From assembly GCA_016721315.1 (NCBI GenBank), contig JADKIL010000002.1:62001-126000 (forward strand): a DNA stretch of 64,000 bases. Reading direction: 5' to 3'. A program made the translations under genes and the position numbers. This document shows, one piece after another, positions 22,431 to 31,599 of this stretch (position 1 is the stretch's first letter; each line of letters opens with the position of its first letter). The DNA comes from Candidatus Villigracilis vicinus. Its GTDB lineage: Bacteria; Chloroflexota; Anaerolineae; Anaerolineales; Villigracilaceae. The notes below the pieces were generated by a model. The model was given only the letters and a program-made list of their open reading frames with translations, made no database searches and had not been told where the DNA came from.

Positions 22431-23863
22431 CAGTTCCCGATGACCTTCAGCAGAATATACGGCGTGATATATGCTTCGATCAATGCCGCAACAGCCAGCA
22501 GAGGCACCACCAATCCGACAAATATTTTCGCCCAATCTGCTGTCAACTCAATGATGACCTCCCCCATAGACTTTCCCGTTTGCGGGGTGACGAGTGCAGC
22601 ACCAATGTAAAGCACCACCGCGCTGCCGATCACAAGAGCCGGAATTTCAAATAAACCATGCGGAAGAACTCCAGCCAGAAATAACGGCATGGGCGCAATC
22701 CCCAAAAGCTCAAGAACCCCATAAAGACCACCGATCAAAGCAATATTAATCATATAAAACAGAATGCCCAAAACACTGAATGATGCCAACCCTGTGAGGA
22801 ATATAACTGCCATAGCACGGGTATTATTCAAGAAGAGGGAAGGCGCACTCAGATGCACGTTGGCAATGGGGAGTTCAGGCATTTCTCCAAGGCTTTTTTT
22901 GATCTGTGCCAGTTTTTCTGGTGAAGCGCTTGAAATTAAATCAGCGGCATATTTCACAACCCAGTCGTAGCTCAGCCAGGCGCTTATCACGGCAATCAAG
23001 ACAATCAACGTTAGAGCAGGCAGGGTACGGCGAAAAGAAATGCCCAATACACGCCCATACCAATCACGCAGGGAAACAGCATCACCTTTGAAGTTCCGCC
23101 AAAAAGCGGCGAGCATCCAACGTAAATTGAGGTTATCGATCTCGCGTCCAAGCAGATATTCGCGCTCAAAGTGAGCAACGCCAACACGGATTAGAAGCAG
23201 GGAGATAATCAGCACCCCGGCAACACCCAGCCATAACACAATGTCATTCCCCCAGAGCAACATGACCGCTTCCCCTTGCATCAGAATCGCCACCGGGATC
23301 ACCACAAACGAAGCTAAAAAATTTGCCGCCTTCACAGAAGTGGACTGCACCGAAATAACGATCGCAGCACTCACCATTAATATCGCATGTGCAGTCGTTA
23401 GTAATAGCAATTGCAGTAACTCAGAAGCCCCTGGCATGCTCAAACCTCTGCGGAGGATCAATAAAAGATAAATACCAATGGATGAATAACTGGCGACCAA
23501 GGGCGTGATTATCCCAACCAGCAGCTTGCCAAAGTACAACTGCCAGTCATCGAAAGGCGCAGTCAACAACGGTTCGATCGTACCGCGCTCCTTCTCGCCC
23601 ACAAATGACTCTAACGCCACCACTAAAGAAACCGTAATCGGAAAAAAGCCAATAATCATTATAGAGAACGGGATAAAACGGTCAATGATCAGATTGGCTT
23701 CATACTGATTCAAGAAATCCACGGTCTGTTGCGCGAACTCATTCATAAGGAAGGGAAAGCTCAACGTCAGGATCAGCATCGGAAGGAGCACACGCCAGTC
23801 ACGGAATTGATCTCGCAATTCACGCTGAGCTACAAGCCAGACGAGACGAAGTTTACTGAACAT
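22430..23863 (-). CDS. ABC-2 type permease fused to a SpoIIM domain
   Basis: The membrane subunit of a two-gene ABC exporter, 477 residues. Residues 1 to about 240 form an ABC-2 permease with six hydrophobic segments and the typical cytoplasmic motif FVGEKERGTIEPLLTAP near 87-103. From about 275 to the end the sequence is a stage II sporulation protein M-like membrane domain, including its signature PHGLFEIPALVIG at 401-413. SpoIIM proteins are often encoded next to ABC genes in non-sporulating bacteria; here both are one polypeptide. It overlaps the ATPase gene by 11 bases. Substrate unknown. Confidence 0.9.
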   Translation of the reverse strand: MFSKLRLVWLVAQRELRDQFRDWRVLLPMLILTLSFPFLMNEFAQQTVDFLNQYEANLIIDRFIPFSIMIIGFFPITVSLVVALESFVGEKERGTIEPLLTAPFDDWQLYFGKLLVGIITPLVASYSSIGIYLLLILRRGLSMPGASELLQLLLLTTAHAILMVSAAIVISVQSTSVKAANFLASFVVIPVAILMQGEAVMLLWGNDIVLWLGVAGVLIISLLLIRVGVAHFEREYLLGREIDNLNLRWMLAAFWRNFKGDAVSLRDWYGRVLGISFRRTLPALTLIVLIAVISAWLSYDWVVKYAADLISSASPEKLAQIKKSLGEMPELPIANVHLSAPSLFLNNTRAMAVIFLTGLASFSVLGILFYMINIALIGGLYGVLELLGIAPMPLFLAGVLPHGLFEIPALVIGSAVVLYIGAALVTPQTGKSMGEVIIELTADWAKIFVGLVVPLLAVAALIEAYITPYILLKVIGN

Positions 23864-24788
23864 ATTCTTTTCCTTTTGTTTCCGCCATCACCTTCAAATA
23901 AACCTGTTCCAACGTCCGCACTTCCTCTTGAAATGCAAGCACAGGAGCCGACATGGAGGTTAACCGTTGCAACAGTAACGGGTTTGCCTGGTCGGGCGCT
24001 TCCACCCGAACCTTCAAATGGGTCGGCGTACTTGAAATGATTTTTACACCTGAGGGCAATTCAAGGCGGCTTGCATCCCATGCCCCAGTAAACCTGATAA
24101 TATATTCCGGCAACCCAAATACGTTCTTTTTCAATTCTTCCAGCGTTCCCTGGATCAGAATTTTGCCATGGTAGATGATCGCGATCTTATCCGCCAGCAA
24201 CTCCACCTCAGTCAGATTATGTGAACAAAGCATGATCGTTCGTTGAGCAGATTTAAGACGCGCGATCTCATCCCGCACCAGCCTTGCTGATTCAGGATCC
24301 ATGGCAGAAGTGGGTTCATCCAATAACAAAACCTTGGGCTCGTGCATCATTGCCCGCGCCAGCGCCAGTTTCTGGCGCATACCCTTGGAATATTCACCAA
24401 TGCGCCGTTTGGCCGCCTCTGCCAGTCCGAAATATTCGAGTAGATTTTCAGAACGGGATTTGCGTAATGCAGGTGCAAGGCTGTAGACCTGTCCGAAAAA
24501 GTCCATGTATTCCAGTGCTGTCATACGCATGTACAAACCATGATGCTCCGTTAAAACCCCAACCGAAGCGCGGACATCATGTCCATTTTTAGCAACGTCA
24601 AAACCAGCCACACGGGCAGACCCACGGCTTGGCTGCAATAACGCCGTCAACATGCGGACGGTGGTCGTCTTTCCTGCACCATTCTGCCCAAGAAGCGCCA
24701 GGATCTGCCCGGATTCCACTGAGAGATTTATCCCATCCACCGCCACAAAATCATTGAACTGCTTACTAAGATCTTTCGTTTCAATCAT
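23853..24788 (-). CDS. ABC transporter ATP-binding protein
   Basis: The nucleotide-binding subunit partnering the SpoIIM-fused permease. The 311-residue sequence has Walker A GQNGAGKTT (about 34-42), a Q-loop near LTEHHG, signature YSKGMRQKLALARAM, Walker B VLLLDEPTSAMDP and the switch His in CSHNLTE. Its C-terminal 90 residues form the extra domain common in ABC-2 exporters. The upstream 145 bases hold only a weak promoter-like sequence. Confidence 0.94.
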   Translation of the reverse strand: MIETKDLSKQFNDFVAVDGINLSVESGQILALLGQNGAGKTTTVRMLTALLQPSRGSARVAGFDVAKNGHDVRASVGVLTEHHGLYMRMTALEYMDFFGQVYSLAPALRKSRSENLLEYFGLAEAAKRRIGEYSKGMRQKLALARAMMHEPKVLLLDEPTSAMDPESARLVRDEIARLKSAQRTIMLCSHNLTEVELLADKIAIIYHGKILIQGTLEELKKNVFGLPEYIIRFTGAWDASRLELPSGVKIISSTPTHLKVRVEAPDQANPLLLQRLTSMSAPVLAFQEEVRTLEQVYLKVMAETKGKEYVQ

Positions 24789-24933
24789 AAATTTATCCTT
24801 TATCGTAAGGGGGAGGCTAGACTGTAATAAGTCTGTATAACGGAATCAAAACAAAAAAGATATTGACTAATTTTGCGACCCTGTGTGATTTCATTTTATT
24901 ACCCATCCCCCATTCCAATCCTTCTCAATATCC

Positions 24934-25730
24934 TTACAAATCTTCCAAACGTTGCCGTTGAATCAAAATTCCCATGGCTGAAAGAAAAAGGATGGTGAAA
25001 AACACTAGATTAATATTGACTACGCCAACCAGTGCAACATCCAACCGCAGAAACTCGAGCAGGAAGCGGATCAGCGCGTAACAGGCAAGATATGCCAGAA
25101 AGATGCCGCCTGACTTGACTTGCCCAGAGTATCTACCTCGCAAAAGCCAAAGCAGTAAGAGCAGGCAGCCCAAACTCAATAGAACTTCGTATGCAAACAG
25201 CGGATGATAGAACTGAATTTCTTCATACCCTGGCAGGCGGTTTTCAGGTTGAATGAGTATTGCCCAAGGCAGGTTTGTTGGCAAACCGTACAACTCTTGA
25301 TTAAAGTAATTACCGATCCGCCCAACCGCCTGTGCAAGGATGAGACCAGGCGCCAACGTATCGGCAAGTTCCCAAAAAGGGAGTTTCTCTTTGCTCGCCA
25401 CAAACCACAGAACCAGAGTTCCACCAAGGATGGCACCGGGAATGCCAAAACCGCCAGTCCAAAACGAGAGGATATCCAGCGGATGCAAAAGATAATGTCT
25501 GGTGGTCAGACCCAGTTGTACAGAAGAAAGAGGCGGTGTCAAAACATGCCAAAGGCGGGCGCCGATCCACGCCCAAATCGTTAATGGCACAAATAAATAG
25601 GAAATGATCTCCGCATCCTGAAAACGGCGCCTGGCTTCCAACGCAGAGAGGAATGCCCCATTGCGATACCCAGGGCGATCAACAGCCCATTCCAGCGCAA
25701 CAGGATGGGACCGAGAGAGACGCCCTCCAT
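24934..25730 (-). pseudogene. lgt: Prolipoprotein diacylglyceryl transferase, apparent frameshift
   Basis: Lgt attaches diacylglycerol to the lipobox Cys of prelipoproteins in the membrane. The real start is the ATG overlapping the pgsA stop (TAATG); it reads MEGVSLGPILLRWNGLLIAL then GIAMG, the classic Lgt N-terminus. The frame then breaks at a G4 run (plus-strand C4 at 25656-25659). The remaining protein, AFLSALEARRRF through WIGARLWHVL and GRIGNYFNQELYG (the Lgt signature region), continues in another frame to the end. One added G restores a normal protein of about 265 residues. A sequencing deletion is more likely than a true pseudogene, as lipoproteins are encoded nearby. An ORF starting at 25839 is an artefact. 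Confidence 0.9.
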
Positions 25731-26359
25731 TATTGTTTGGTGTCCTTTTGTTTGCTATTGAGGATGCGCTCGCGCCCCTGCGTACGAACATGTAAAATGC
25801 GCTGATATGCAGTGATATTCGCCAATACAGCAATGACAAGTACGGCGATAAAAGGCTGGTTAAACACCAACAAAGGAATTAGCACAAGATAGCGTTCAAG
25901 GCGGGTGAGTATGCCAACCTTGGCAGTAAACCCCAGCCCCTCGGCGCGTGCTTTGACATACGAAACAAGGACAGACCCGGCCGCAGCGAAGAAAGAAACC
26001 ATCACGCCGGGAAAATCGTTCTTCGTCAAAAAGAAATAGATAAGACCGCCAAAAGTGACCAACTCGGCATACCGATCACTGACCGAATCAACGAAGCCGC
26101 CAAAATCACTCGGCTCGCCGCGCAGCCGCGCCATTGTACCGTCAAACGCATCCACCAGGACGGATGCTAAAAGGATAATTGCCCCAGCCGTCATATGTCC
26201 TTGCGAGAGGACATATGCACCAATGGTCGTCCCCGCCAACCCCAACAGGGTAATGCTATTAGGAGTAAGCCCCAACCCATTGAGAAAATTACCAATCGGG
26301 TCGAGGATGCCTTTGAAGATGATTCTTGCTCGGTCGGAAAAGGTCTGTTTTGGCTGCAT
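25730..26359 (-). CDS. pgsA: CDP-alcohol phosphatidyltransferase (PgsA-like)
   Basis: A membrane enzyme of phospholipid head-group synthesis that transfers the phosphatidyl group from CDP-diacylglycerol to an alcohol. The family motif DG-x2-AR-x8-G-x3-D-x3-D is complete in DGTMARLRGEPSDFGGFVDS, followed by VSD. Six hydrophobic segments fill the 209 residues. The alcohol substrate (glycerol-3-phosphate, inositol phosphate or another) cannot be told from this, so the symbol is tentative. It follows ftsK by 7 bases and overlaps lgt by one. Confidence 0.85.
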   Translation of the reverse strand: MQPKQTFSDRARIIFKGILDPIGNFLNGLGLTPNSITLLGLAGTTIGAYVLSQGHMTAGAIILLASVLVDAFDGTMARLRGEPSDFGGFVDSVSDRYAELVTFGGLIYFFLTKNDFPGVMVSFFAAAGSVLVSYVKARAEGLGFTAKVGILTRLERYLVLIPLLVFNQPFIAVLVIAVLANITAYQRILHVRTQGRERILNSKQKDTKQ

Positions 26360-26366
26360 GGTCTAT

Positions 26367-28571
26367 TTATTTGATCTCGTCGCCCATCTCAGTATCTGCA
26401 CTGATGAGCACTTCACGTTCTTTGCCGCCACCCTGTGAAGGACCGACGACGCCCATTTCTTCCAATTGATCAAGCAGGCGAGCCGCACGCGGATACCCAA
26501 TACGCAGGCGGCGTTGAAGCATGGATGCTGAGGCGCGCTGCTGGTTGCGGACGATGGATATCGCTTGTTCCACCAAGCCATCGTCTTCGTTCTCATCGGG
26601 TTCCTTCAAGAGCATCTCCCATGGCGGGACATCCGCTACTTCAATATCGCTATTCTTTTGCCAATGAGAGATGATGCGCTCGATCTCAATATCCGTGATC
26701 ATCACACCCTGTGCACGAACTGGGGTGCCAACTTCGGGGTTCAAGAAGAGCATGTCACCACGCCCCAGCAACGACTCAGCACCGGTGTAATCGAGGATCA
26801 CACGGCTATCAATACCGGAAGCAACTGCAAATGCAAGGCGTGCCGGAAAATTAGCTTTGATAAGCCCAGTGACAACATCGGTGGATGGGCGCTGGGTAGC
26901 AACTACAAGGTGAATACCGGTGGCACGCGCCATTTGTGCCAGGCGCACCAAATTATGTTCGGTCTGGTCAGGGGCAGACATCATCAAGTCGGCAAGTTCA
27001 TCGATCAAAACGACGATGCGCGGCAAAGGCTGACCATCCGCAGAGCGGGTTACTTTTTTATTGTAAGAACTCAAGTCACGGGCATGCATGGCTTCGAGCA
27101 GACGATAGCGATGCTCCATTTCCACCACCACCCAGCGTAAAACCCCAAGAATGCGGTCAAGATTCGTTTCAACCTTCCCGTACAGGTGCGGCAAACCATT
27201 GAAACGGATCAGCTCAACCATCTTCGAGTCGATCATCACCATGCGCAATTCTTCGGGGGTATTGTTCATTGCCAGGCACGCCGCAAGGGCAGTAATACAA
27301 ACCGATTTACCAGAACCTGTGGAACCGGCAATCAACAAGTGGGGCATACGCGCAAGGTCGGCATTGAGTGGATTACCAGAAACGTCGCGCCCCAGCGCGA
27401 CCGCCAGCGGGGCACCCACTTTGTAAAAGGAATCGCTTTCCAACAACGCCCGCATGCGGACAACAGAGCTGGTTACATTCGGGACTTCGATACCGACATA
27501 AGGCTTACCAGGAACCGGCGCCTCAATACGCAGACGTTGGGCAGATAGCGCCAATGCGAGATCTTTCTCGAGCGAAGCAATCTGCGCCACACGAACCTTC
27601 ATCTGTTGGGCATCTTCTTCTTCGTTCCCTTTTTTAATGAAGCCTGGTTGAATCGCAAACTGCGTCACTGACGGACCCACCCGATAACCTATGACTGTTG
27701 CCGGAATGCCAAACTCAGAGAGTGTCTTCATGATCAAACCGGCAGTTTGGTTGATGGTTCTTTCATCAGCACGAACGGCCGAGTCGCCCATCAAAACACT
27801 GAGGGGCGGCAAGTCAGCGGCACGAGGCGGCGGCTTGAGGGATTTCTCCTGTTTTTTATCGGCGGCTTTTAGTTGGGTACGGAATTCGGGAGGAATCGCC
27901 GGGGCTTTCTTTTTAGGCGGCGCAATGACCTTTTCAGAAACGGGTTGTTCAATGATTTCCTCGTGAACCTCCGGCTCTGGCATGGAAACGATCACTGGCG
28001 CCTCTTCACCCGCAACCTTCAACAGCCATGCTTCCAGTTTTGCCCAAAGCCCGAAGCCGGTTGCAACTGCCAATGCCCAAAATAGAAAAAGTACCAGTGA
28101 ACCAGGGATACTTCCCATGGACTGCCACAACAATCGGACAATCCCCCAGCCGAGGCGCCCGCCGTCCAAGCCAGATTCAGCCCGGAAGAGGTCGTTGCCC
28201 GAGAAAACAGCGAGCATGCCCAGAGTTAAGAGAGCGGCGAGTTCAAGAGCGAGGATTCGTCCCCAGTGGATCGGAGTTCGCTCGCGTTGGAGGAGGGAAA
28301 ATCCCAGATAGGCGATCCCCATCAATATCAAAATACTTCCCCACCCGAACCAAGTGCGCAGGAGGCTAGCAATCGGCGTGAGCACAACACCATCTGTCCA
28401 ATTCCAGATGGCAAGGAATGCCATGACGGCAAAAGCGATCAACGCTACACCTGCAGCATCACGCACAAAACGCCCAAATTGAGAGTTGAAGCGCGCAAGT
28501 CGTTCAAGCCAGTCGTTGCGCGGTGAAAACTCTTCTTGTCTGAAGCGCCGTGGGTCGGTGGAATTTGGCAT
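26367..28571 (-). CDS. ftsK: DNA translocase FtsK/SpoIIIE
   Basis: A septal DNA pump that moves chromosome arms at division. It has 734 residues. Four membrane helices lie within residues 37-178, followed by an acidic and Lys/Pro-rich linker (190-255), the alpha and beta motor domains with Walker A AGSTGSGKS near 416-424 and Walker B RIVVLIDELADLM, and a C-terminal winged-helix gamma domain (RNQQRASASMLQRRLRIGYP, ending DQLEEMGVVGP) that reads KOPS-type DNA signals. The linker is short compared with E. coli FtsK. ATG is chosen over an adjacent TTG. Confidence 0.95.
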   Translation of the reverse strand: MPNSTDPRRFRQEEFSPRNDWLERLARFNSQFGRFVRDAAGVALIAFAVMAFLAIWNWTDGVVLTPIASLLRTWFGWGSILILMGIAYLGFSLLQRERTPIHWGRILALELAALLTLGMLAVFSGNDLFRAESGLDGGRLGWGIVRLLWQSMGSIPGSLVLFLFWALAVATGFGLWAKLEAWLLKVAGEEAPVIVSMPEPEVHEEIIEQPVSEKVIAPPKKKAPAIPPEFRTQLKAADKKQEKSLKPPPRAADLPPLSVLMGDSAVRADERTINQTAGLIMKTLSEFGIPATVIGYRVGPSVTQFAIQPGFIKKGNEEEDAQQMKVRVAQIASLEKDLALALSAQRLRIEAPVPGKPYVGIEVPNVTSSVVRMRALLESDSFYKVGAPLAVALGRDVSGNPLNADLARMPHLLIAGSTGSGKSVCITALAACLAMNNTPEELRMVMIDSKMVELIRFNGLPHLYGKVETNLDRILGVLRWVVVEMEHRYRLLEAMHARDLSSYNKKVTRSADGQPLPRIVVLIDELADLMMSAPDQTEHNLVRLAQMARATGIHLVVATQRPSTDVVTGLIKANFPARLAFAVASGIDSRVILDYTGAESLLGRGDMLFLNPEVGTPVRAQGVMITDIEIERIISHWQKNSDIEVADVPPWEMLLKEPDENEDDGLVEQAISIVRNQQRASASMLQRRLRIGYPRAARLLDQLEEMGVVGPSQGGGKEREVLISADTEMGDEIK

Positions 28572-28574
28572 CAA

Positions 28575-29543
28575 TTACTCAAGCCTCATACTAAAACCGA
28601 GGCGGTGATGAGCGGGATCAAGATGTAAGACACGCACCTGAATGGACTGCCCATCTGAGAGGAATTCTTTTAACAGCACACCTTCTTCATGTGGAATCTC
28701 AGAAGCATGCACCAACCCCTCAACGCCATATTTATCAAGCCGCGCAAAAACACCATACGAAAGCACGCTGGTGATCGTTGCAGCATGAATGGAGCCGATC
28801 GGGAATTCGGTTGCGGCATTCGTCCACGGGTTGGGCAGAAGCCGCTTCAAACTAAGGGCAACACGGCAGCGTTCAGGTGCAAGGTCGAGCACTTGTACAT
28901 CGATGGCGTTGCCAAGTTTCACAAATTGGGATGGGTGCGTTACCCTGCCCCACGAAAGTTCGGAGATATGGATCAAGCCTTCCACACCACCAAGGTCTAC
29001 AAACACACCAAAGTCGGTCACGTTCGTGACTGTGCCATGCGCATTTTGACCGGCATGTAGTGAGTGGAATAATTCGGCGCGTTTGCCGGGCTCAGTTTGA
29101 GCAGCGCGTTCGGAAAAGACCACGCGCCCATCTTCCGGCACACATTCGATCACCTTCAGGTGCAAGGATCGCCCAAGATATGGTTCAAGGTCTTGATTGC
29201 GGTCCAGGTTTTCTTTACCTGCCAGGTCGATCAAGTGAGAGAAAGGCACAAAACCAAACAGCCCGTCTCCTTCCACAAGCAGACCACCACGATTGTGTCC
29301 GGTGACGGTTAGGTCAATGATGCGGTCTTTCATATATAGATCTTTGATCTGACTCCAGTTGACCGCAGGTTGTTGCTCAGTATGCGCTTCTTTCCCCGCC
29401 CCCGGCTGGACTTCAGACTTGGATGGTTGCACCCGCGGCTGAGTATGTGCCGGATGGCGGCTTTCCTCCGCCAACACAGACTCCCACCAGCCATCATCCA
29501 TTGCCGGCACAGTGCTTTCGTTTCTTTCTTTTCCGTCAGCCAT
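28575..29543 (-). CDS. S1 RNA-binding domain protein (three S1 repeats)
   Basis: A 322-residue protein starting MADGKERNE with AAGGAG upstream; the 29-codon longer reading lacks this. After an acidic, low-complexity N-terminus of about 85 residues come three S1 folds: one diverged (DLTVTGHNRGGLLVEGDGLF), one near consensus (GTVTNVTDFGVFVDLGGVEG) and one more (ATITSVLSYGVFARLDKYGV). Ribosomal protein S1 in other bacteria has four to six repeats, so this may be a short S1 or a paralogue. It ends 3 bases before the ftsK start codon. Confidence 0.88.
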   Translation of the reverse strand: MADGKERNESTVPAMDDGWWESVLAEESRHPAHTQPRVQPSKSEVQPGAGKEAHTEQQPAVNWSQIKDLYMKDRIIDLTVTGHNRGGLLVEGDGLFGFVPFSHLIDLAGKENLDRNQDLEPYLGRSLHLKVIECVPEDGRVVFSERAAQTEPGKRAELFHSLHAGQNAHGTVTNVTDFGVFVDLGGVEGLIHISELSWGRVTHPSQFVKLGNAIDVQVLDLAPERCRVALSLKRLLPNPWTNAATEFPIGSIHAATITSVLSYGVFARLDKYGVEGLVHASEIPHEEGVLLKEFLSDGQSIQVRVLHLDPAHHRLGFSMRLE

Positions 29544-29635
29544 ACTTATCTCCTTTTTTATCGCCGCACCCAATACCCGATTTGCCCTCCACTTGCTTTG
29601 CAACCAGGTTCTTCGACGAATATCTACCAATATTT

Positions 29636-31549
29636 TTATTGTTCCAGCTGATTAACTTCCATTTCAAGGATTGCTTTGGCGACCGCTTCCACAGCCACAC
29701 GCTGTTTTCGATATAGATCCGCTTCAGACATGGCTAATCGCGCCGCCACGTCACGAACCTTACGTCCCTCGATGAACTTCATTTCGAGAATGTTATACAG
29801 GATCCACTCGGTGGTGAACTTGCGATCTCCGCGCGGGCGGACTTCATCCACCGCCCGCCGCAATAGAGTCCGTAACGCATTGGAGACATTTCCATCTTCT
29901 TGTTCTGCCAGTTCACGGACGACCTGCAGTTTGATAAGCGGATTATTGGTAAATTTGGGTCCACCCCAATAATGAGTCAGCGCATCTTTGACCCAGTTCG
30001 CCAAGTCCGCCTCATGAGGAATGGGAGCGTTGAGCAAATTGGCATTCGTATCGTAACGGCTTGCAGCGCGCATACGCTGGATCATTTCAACCTGAGGCTG
30101 AATATCTGCCAGAGAACGAAAAACTCTTTGTTGCAATTGGCGGTCTTCCAAAGCGAGCGCGGCGCGGTCTGCCAGCAGCCAAAGCGACTCACGCTGGTCA
30201 TATTCCATTGAATCCTTTTGGTCATTGCGTGCCACTCCAAGCAACCCCAGCAATGGCGGGAGCTCATCGCGATCCATTTCAGGACGGCGGCGGGAGTAAA
30301 GAGGCAGCACCCAGTAATTCCCCCACTGGAATTCGTGGCGTACATCACCATTTACATGGTCCAGGGCTTCTGTCAATCCATCCTGTTCGAGCATGGCACG
30401 GTTCCCTGCCACCACAACCGGCAGCAAGGTTTCATCATCCAATGCTGCAACGAACGCAGAAGGAGATTGCAAATTATCCCGCACGGCTGCAAGGACAGAT
30501 TCTAAAAACTGTTGAAGATCGCCCTGAGTTAGTAAACGCTCTTCTACATTTTGGAGTAACTCCAATTCATTACGATCGCGCCCAAAGAAAAGCCAGCGTT
30601 CCCAGAGAGGCGCAGCAAAGGTAATGGCATGTTCCATCAAAAGAACCGAAGCCACCACCGTGAATGGAACGAAAGCGCTATAGGGCGTGCCAAGCAATTC
30701 ACCGCCACGACGTACCACCGTCATCAATGCCAGCGTAACAGATGCGGTTACTGGTCCGCGCATGATCCACTTGAACAGGCGGCTTTTGATCACACGGTCT
30801 GGCCAGGAAACGCCAAAGAACGCCACTGCGTACGCCATGATCACCACCAACGCCCCAACCAACACATTGATCGCCGTTGCTGCGCTCCAAAAAAGGAACT
30901 CGTGCTTGGATGCCAGAGCATATCCAAACAACAGATATGGGTAGGACCCCAGTGCCGGAGCGGTGGCGCCAGCCATCAAATAAAGCATACGCCGCCTGCC
31001 AGAACGGGTCAGCATTAAGTTGTAGGCACGTGTGAAATTGATGCCCGCCCACACCATGGTGCTCACATAAAAGATGGTGAAAACCTCAGTCCAAATGGTG
31101 CGTTGCAAGTACGGAGCCGGTCTTCCATCCGGAACGATCGGTCCGAGTAAGTACCCGAAAACTAACAGAATCAGAAAAATAATTGAGACAAGATACATAC
31201 CGCGTACGGCAAAACGCCGTCGTCCGCGTGAAGGCCTGCCCGCCGTTACTAACAACGCATCGGAAAGATGTAAATAGGCAGCCGGAAGGAAGGCGAGTCC
31301 AAACCATTGCAGACGCATCAACAGGTCAAGCGTCCGAATGGAGACGGTATTATCTTGAAGCGACTCCGCGGTAAAAACAACCACAACACAAAGAAGAATG
31401 ATCGCGAACGAACGAGCCACCCTGTCGCGCAAATTAAAGGAAAGAGAATACAGAAACAGCGAGAATGCCGTAATGGCAATTCCCGCTGTCAAGATCTGAT
31501 TGATCGTCTGGAGCCCCGCCAGTAAAGTGTCTGGCCAACCGTTAATCAT
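29636..31549 (-). CDS. Membrane sensor with 7TM, GAF-like and C-terminal HTH-like regions
   Basis: A 637-residue protein of unknown name. The first 265 residues hold about seven to eight membrane segments in the manner of N-terminal 7TM sensor regions of histidine kinases. A soluble region (about 340-480) resembles a GAF domain (LQSPSAFVAALDDETLLPVV, ALALEDRQLQ). There is no kinase core. The C-terminal tail ILEMKFIEGRKVRDVAARLA followed by MSEADLYRKQRVAVEAVAKA reads like a sigma region 4 or recruiter-type helix-turn-helix. It may be a membrane-tethered regulator that binds DNA directly. It precedes the S1-domain gene by about 90 bases. Confidence 0.8.
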   Translation of the reverse strand: MINGWPDTLLAGLQTINQILTAGIAITAFSLFLYSLSFNLRDRVARSFAIILLCVVVVFTAESLQDNTVSIRTLDLLMRLQWFGLAFLPAAYLHLSDALLVTAGRPSRGRRRFAVRGMYLVSIIFLILLVFGYLLGPIVPDGRPAPYLQRTIWTEVFTIFYVSTMVWAGINFTRAYNLMLTRSGRRRMLYLMAGATAPALGSYPYLLFGYALASKHEFLFWSAATAINVLVGALVVIMAYAVAFFGVSWPDRVIKSRLFKWIMRGPVTASVTLALMTVVRRGGELLGTPYSAFVPFTVVASVLLMEHAITFAAPLWERWLFFGRDRNELELLQNVEERLLTQGDLQQFLESVLAAVRDNLQSPSAFVAALDDETLLPVVVAGNRAMLEQDGLTEALDHVNGDVRHEFQWGNYWVLPLYSRRRPEMDRDELPPLLGLLGVARNDQKDSMEYDQRESLWLLADRAALALEDRQLQQRVFRSLADIQPQVEMIQRMRAASRYDTNANLLNAPIPHEADLANWVKDALTHYWGGPKFTNNPLIKLQVVRELAEQEDGNVSNALRTLLRRAVDEVRPRGDRKFTTEWILYNILEMKFIEGRKVRDVAARLAMSEADLYRKQRVAVEAVAKAILEMEVNQLEQ

Positions 31550-31575
31550 GCAGCCCTTCCAATAAAAATCGAACG

Positions 31576-31598
31576 GGAAGCGGCGTCAGCCGCCTTCC
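31576..31598 (-). terminator. possible weak terminator between GNAT and sensor genes
   Basis: GGAAGGCGGC and GCCGCTTCC pair with a one-base bulge and a short loop, followed 8 bases later by TTTTTATT in the minus direction. It would partly separate the sensor from upstream genes. Confidence 0.4.
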
Positions 31599-31599
31599 A

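Noticed and set aside
25650..25665. Programmed -1 frameshift site in lgt
   Set aside because: There is no X-XXY-YYZ slippery heptamer, no clear downstream pseudoknot, and Lgt is not known to use recoding. A one-base consensus deletion is simpler.
29636..31549. Histidine kinase
   Set aside because: It has the 7TM-GAF front end, but no H-box, N-box or G-box motifs are present.
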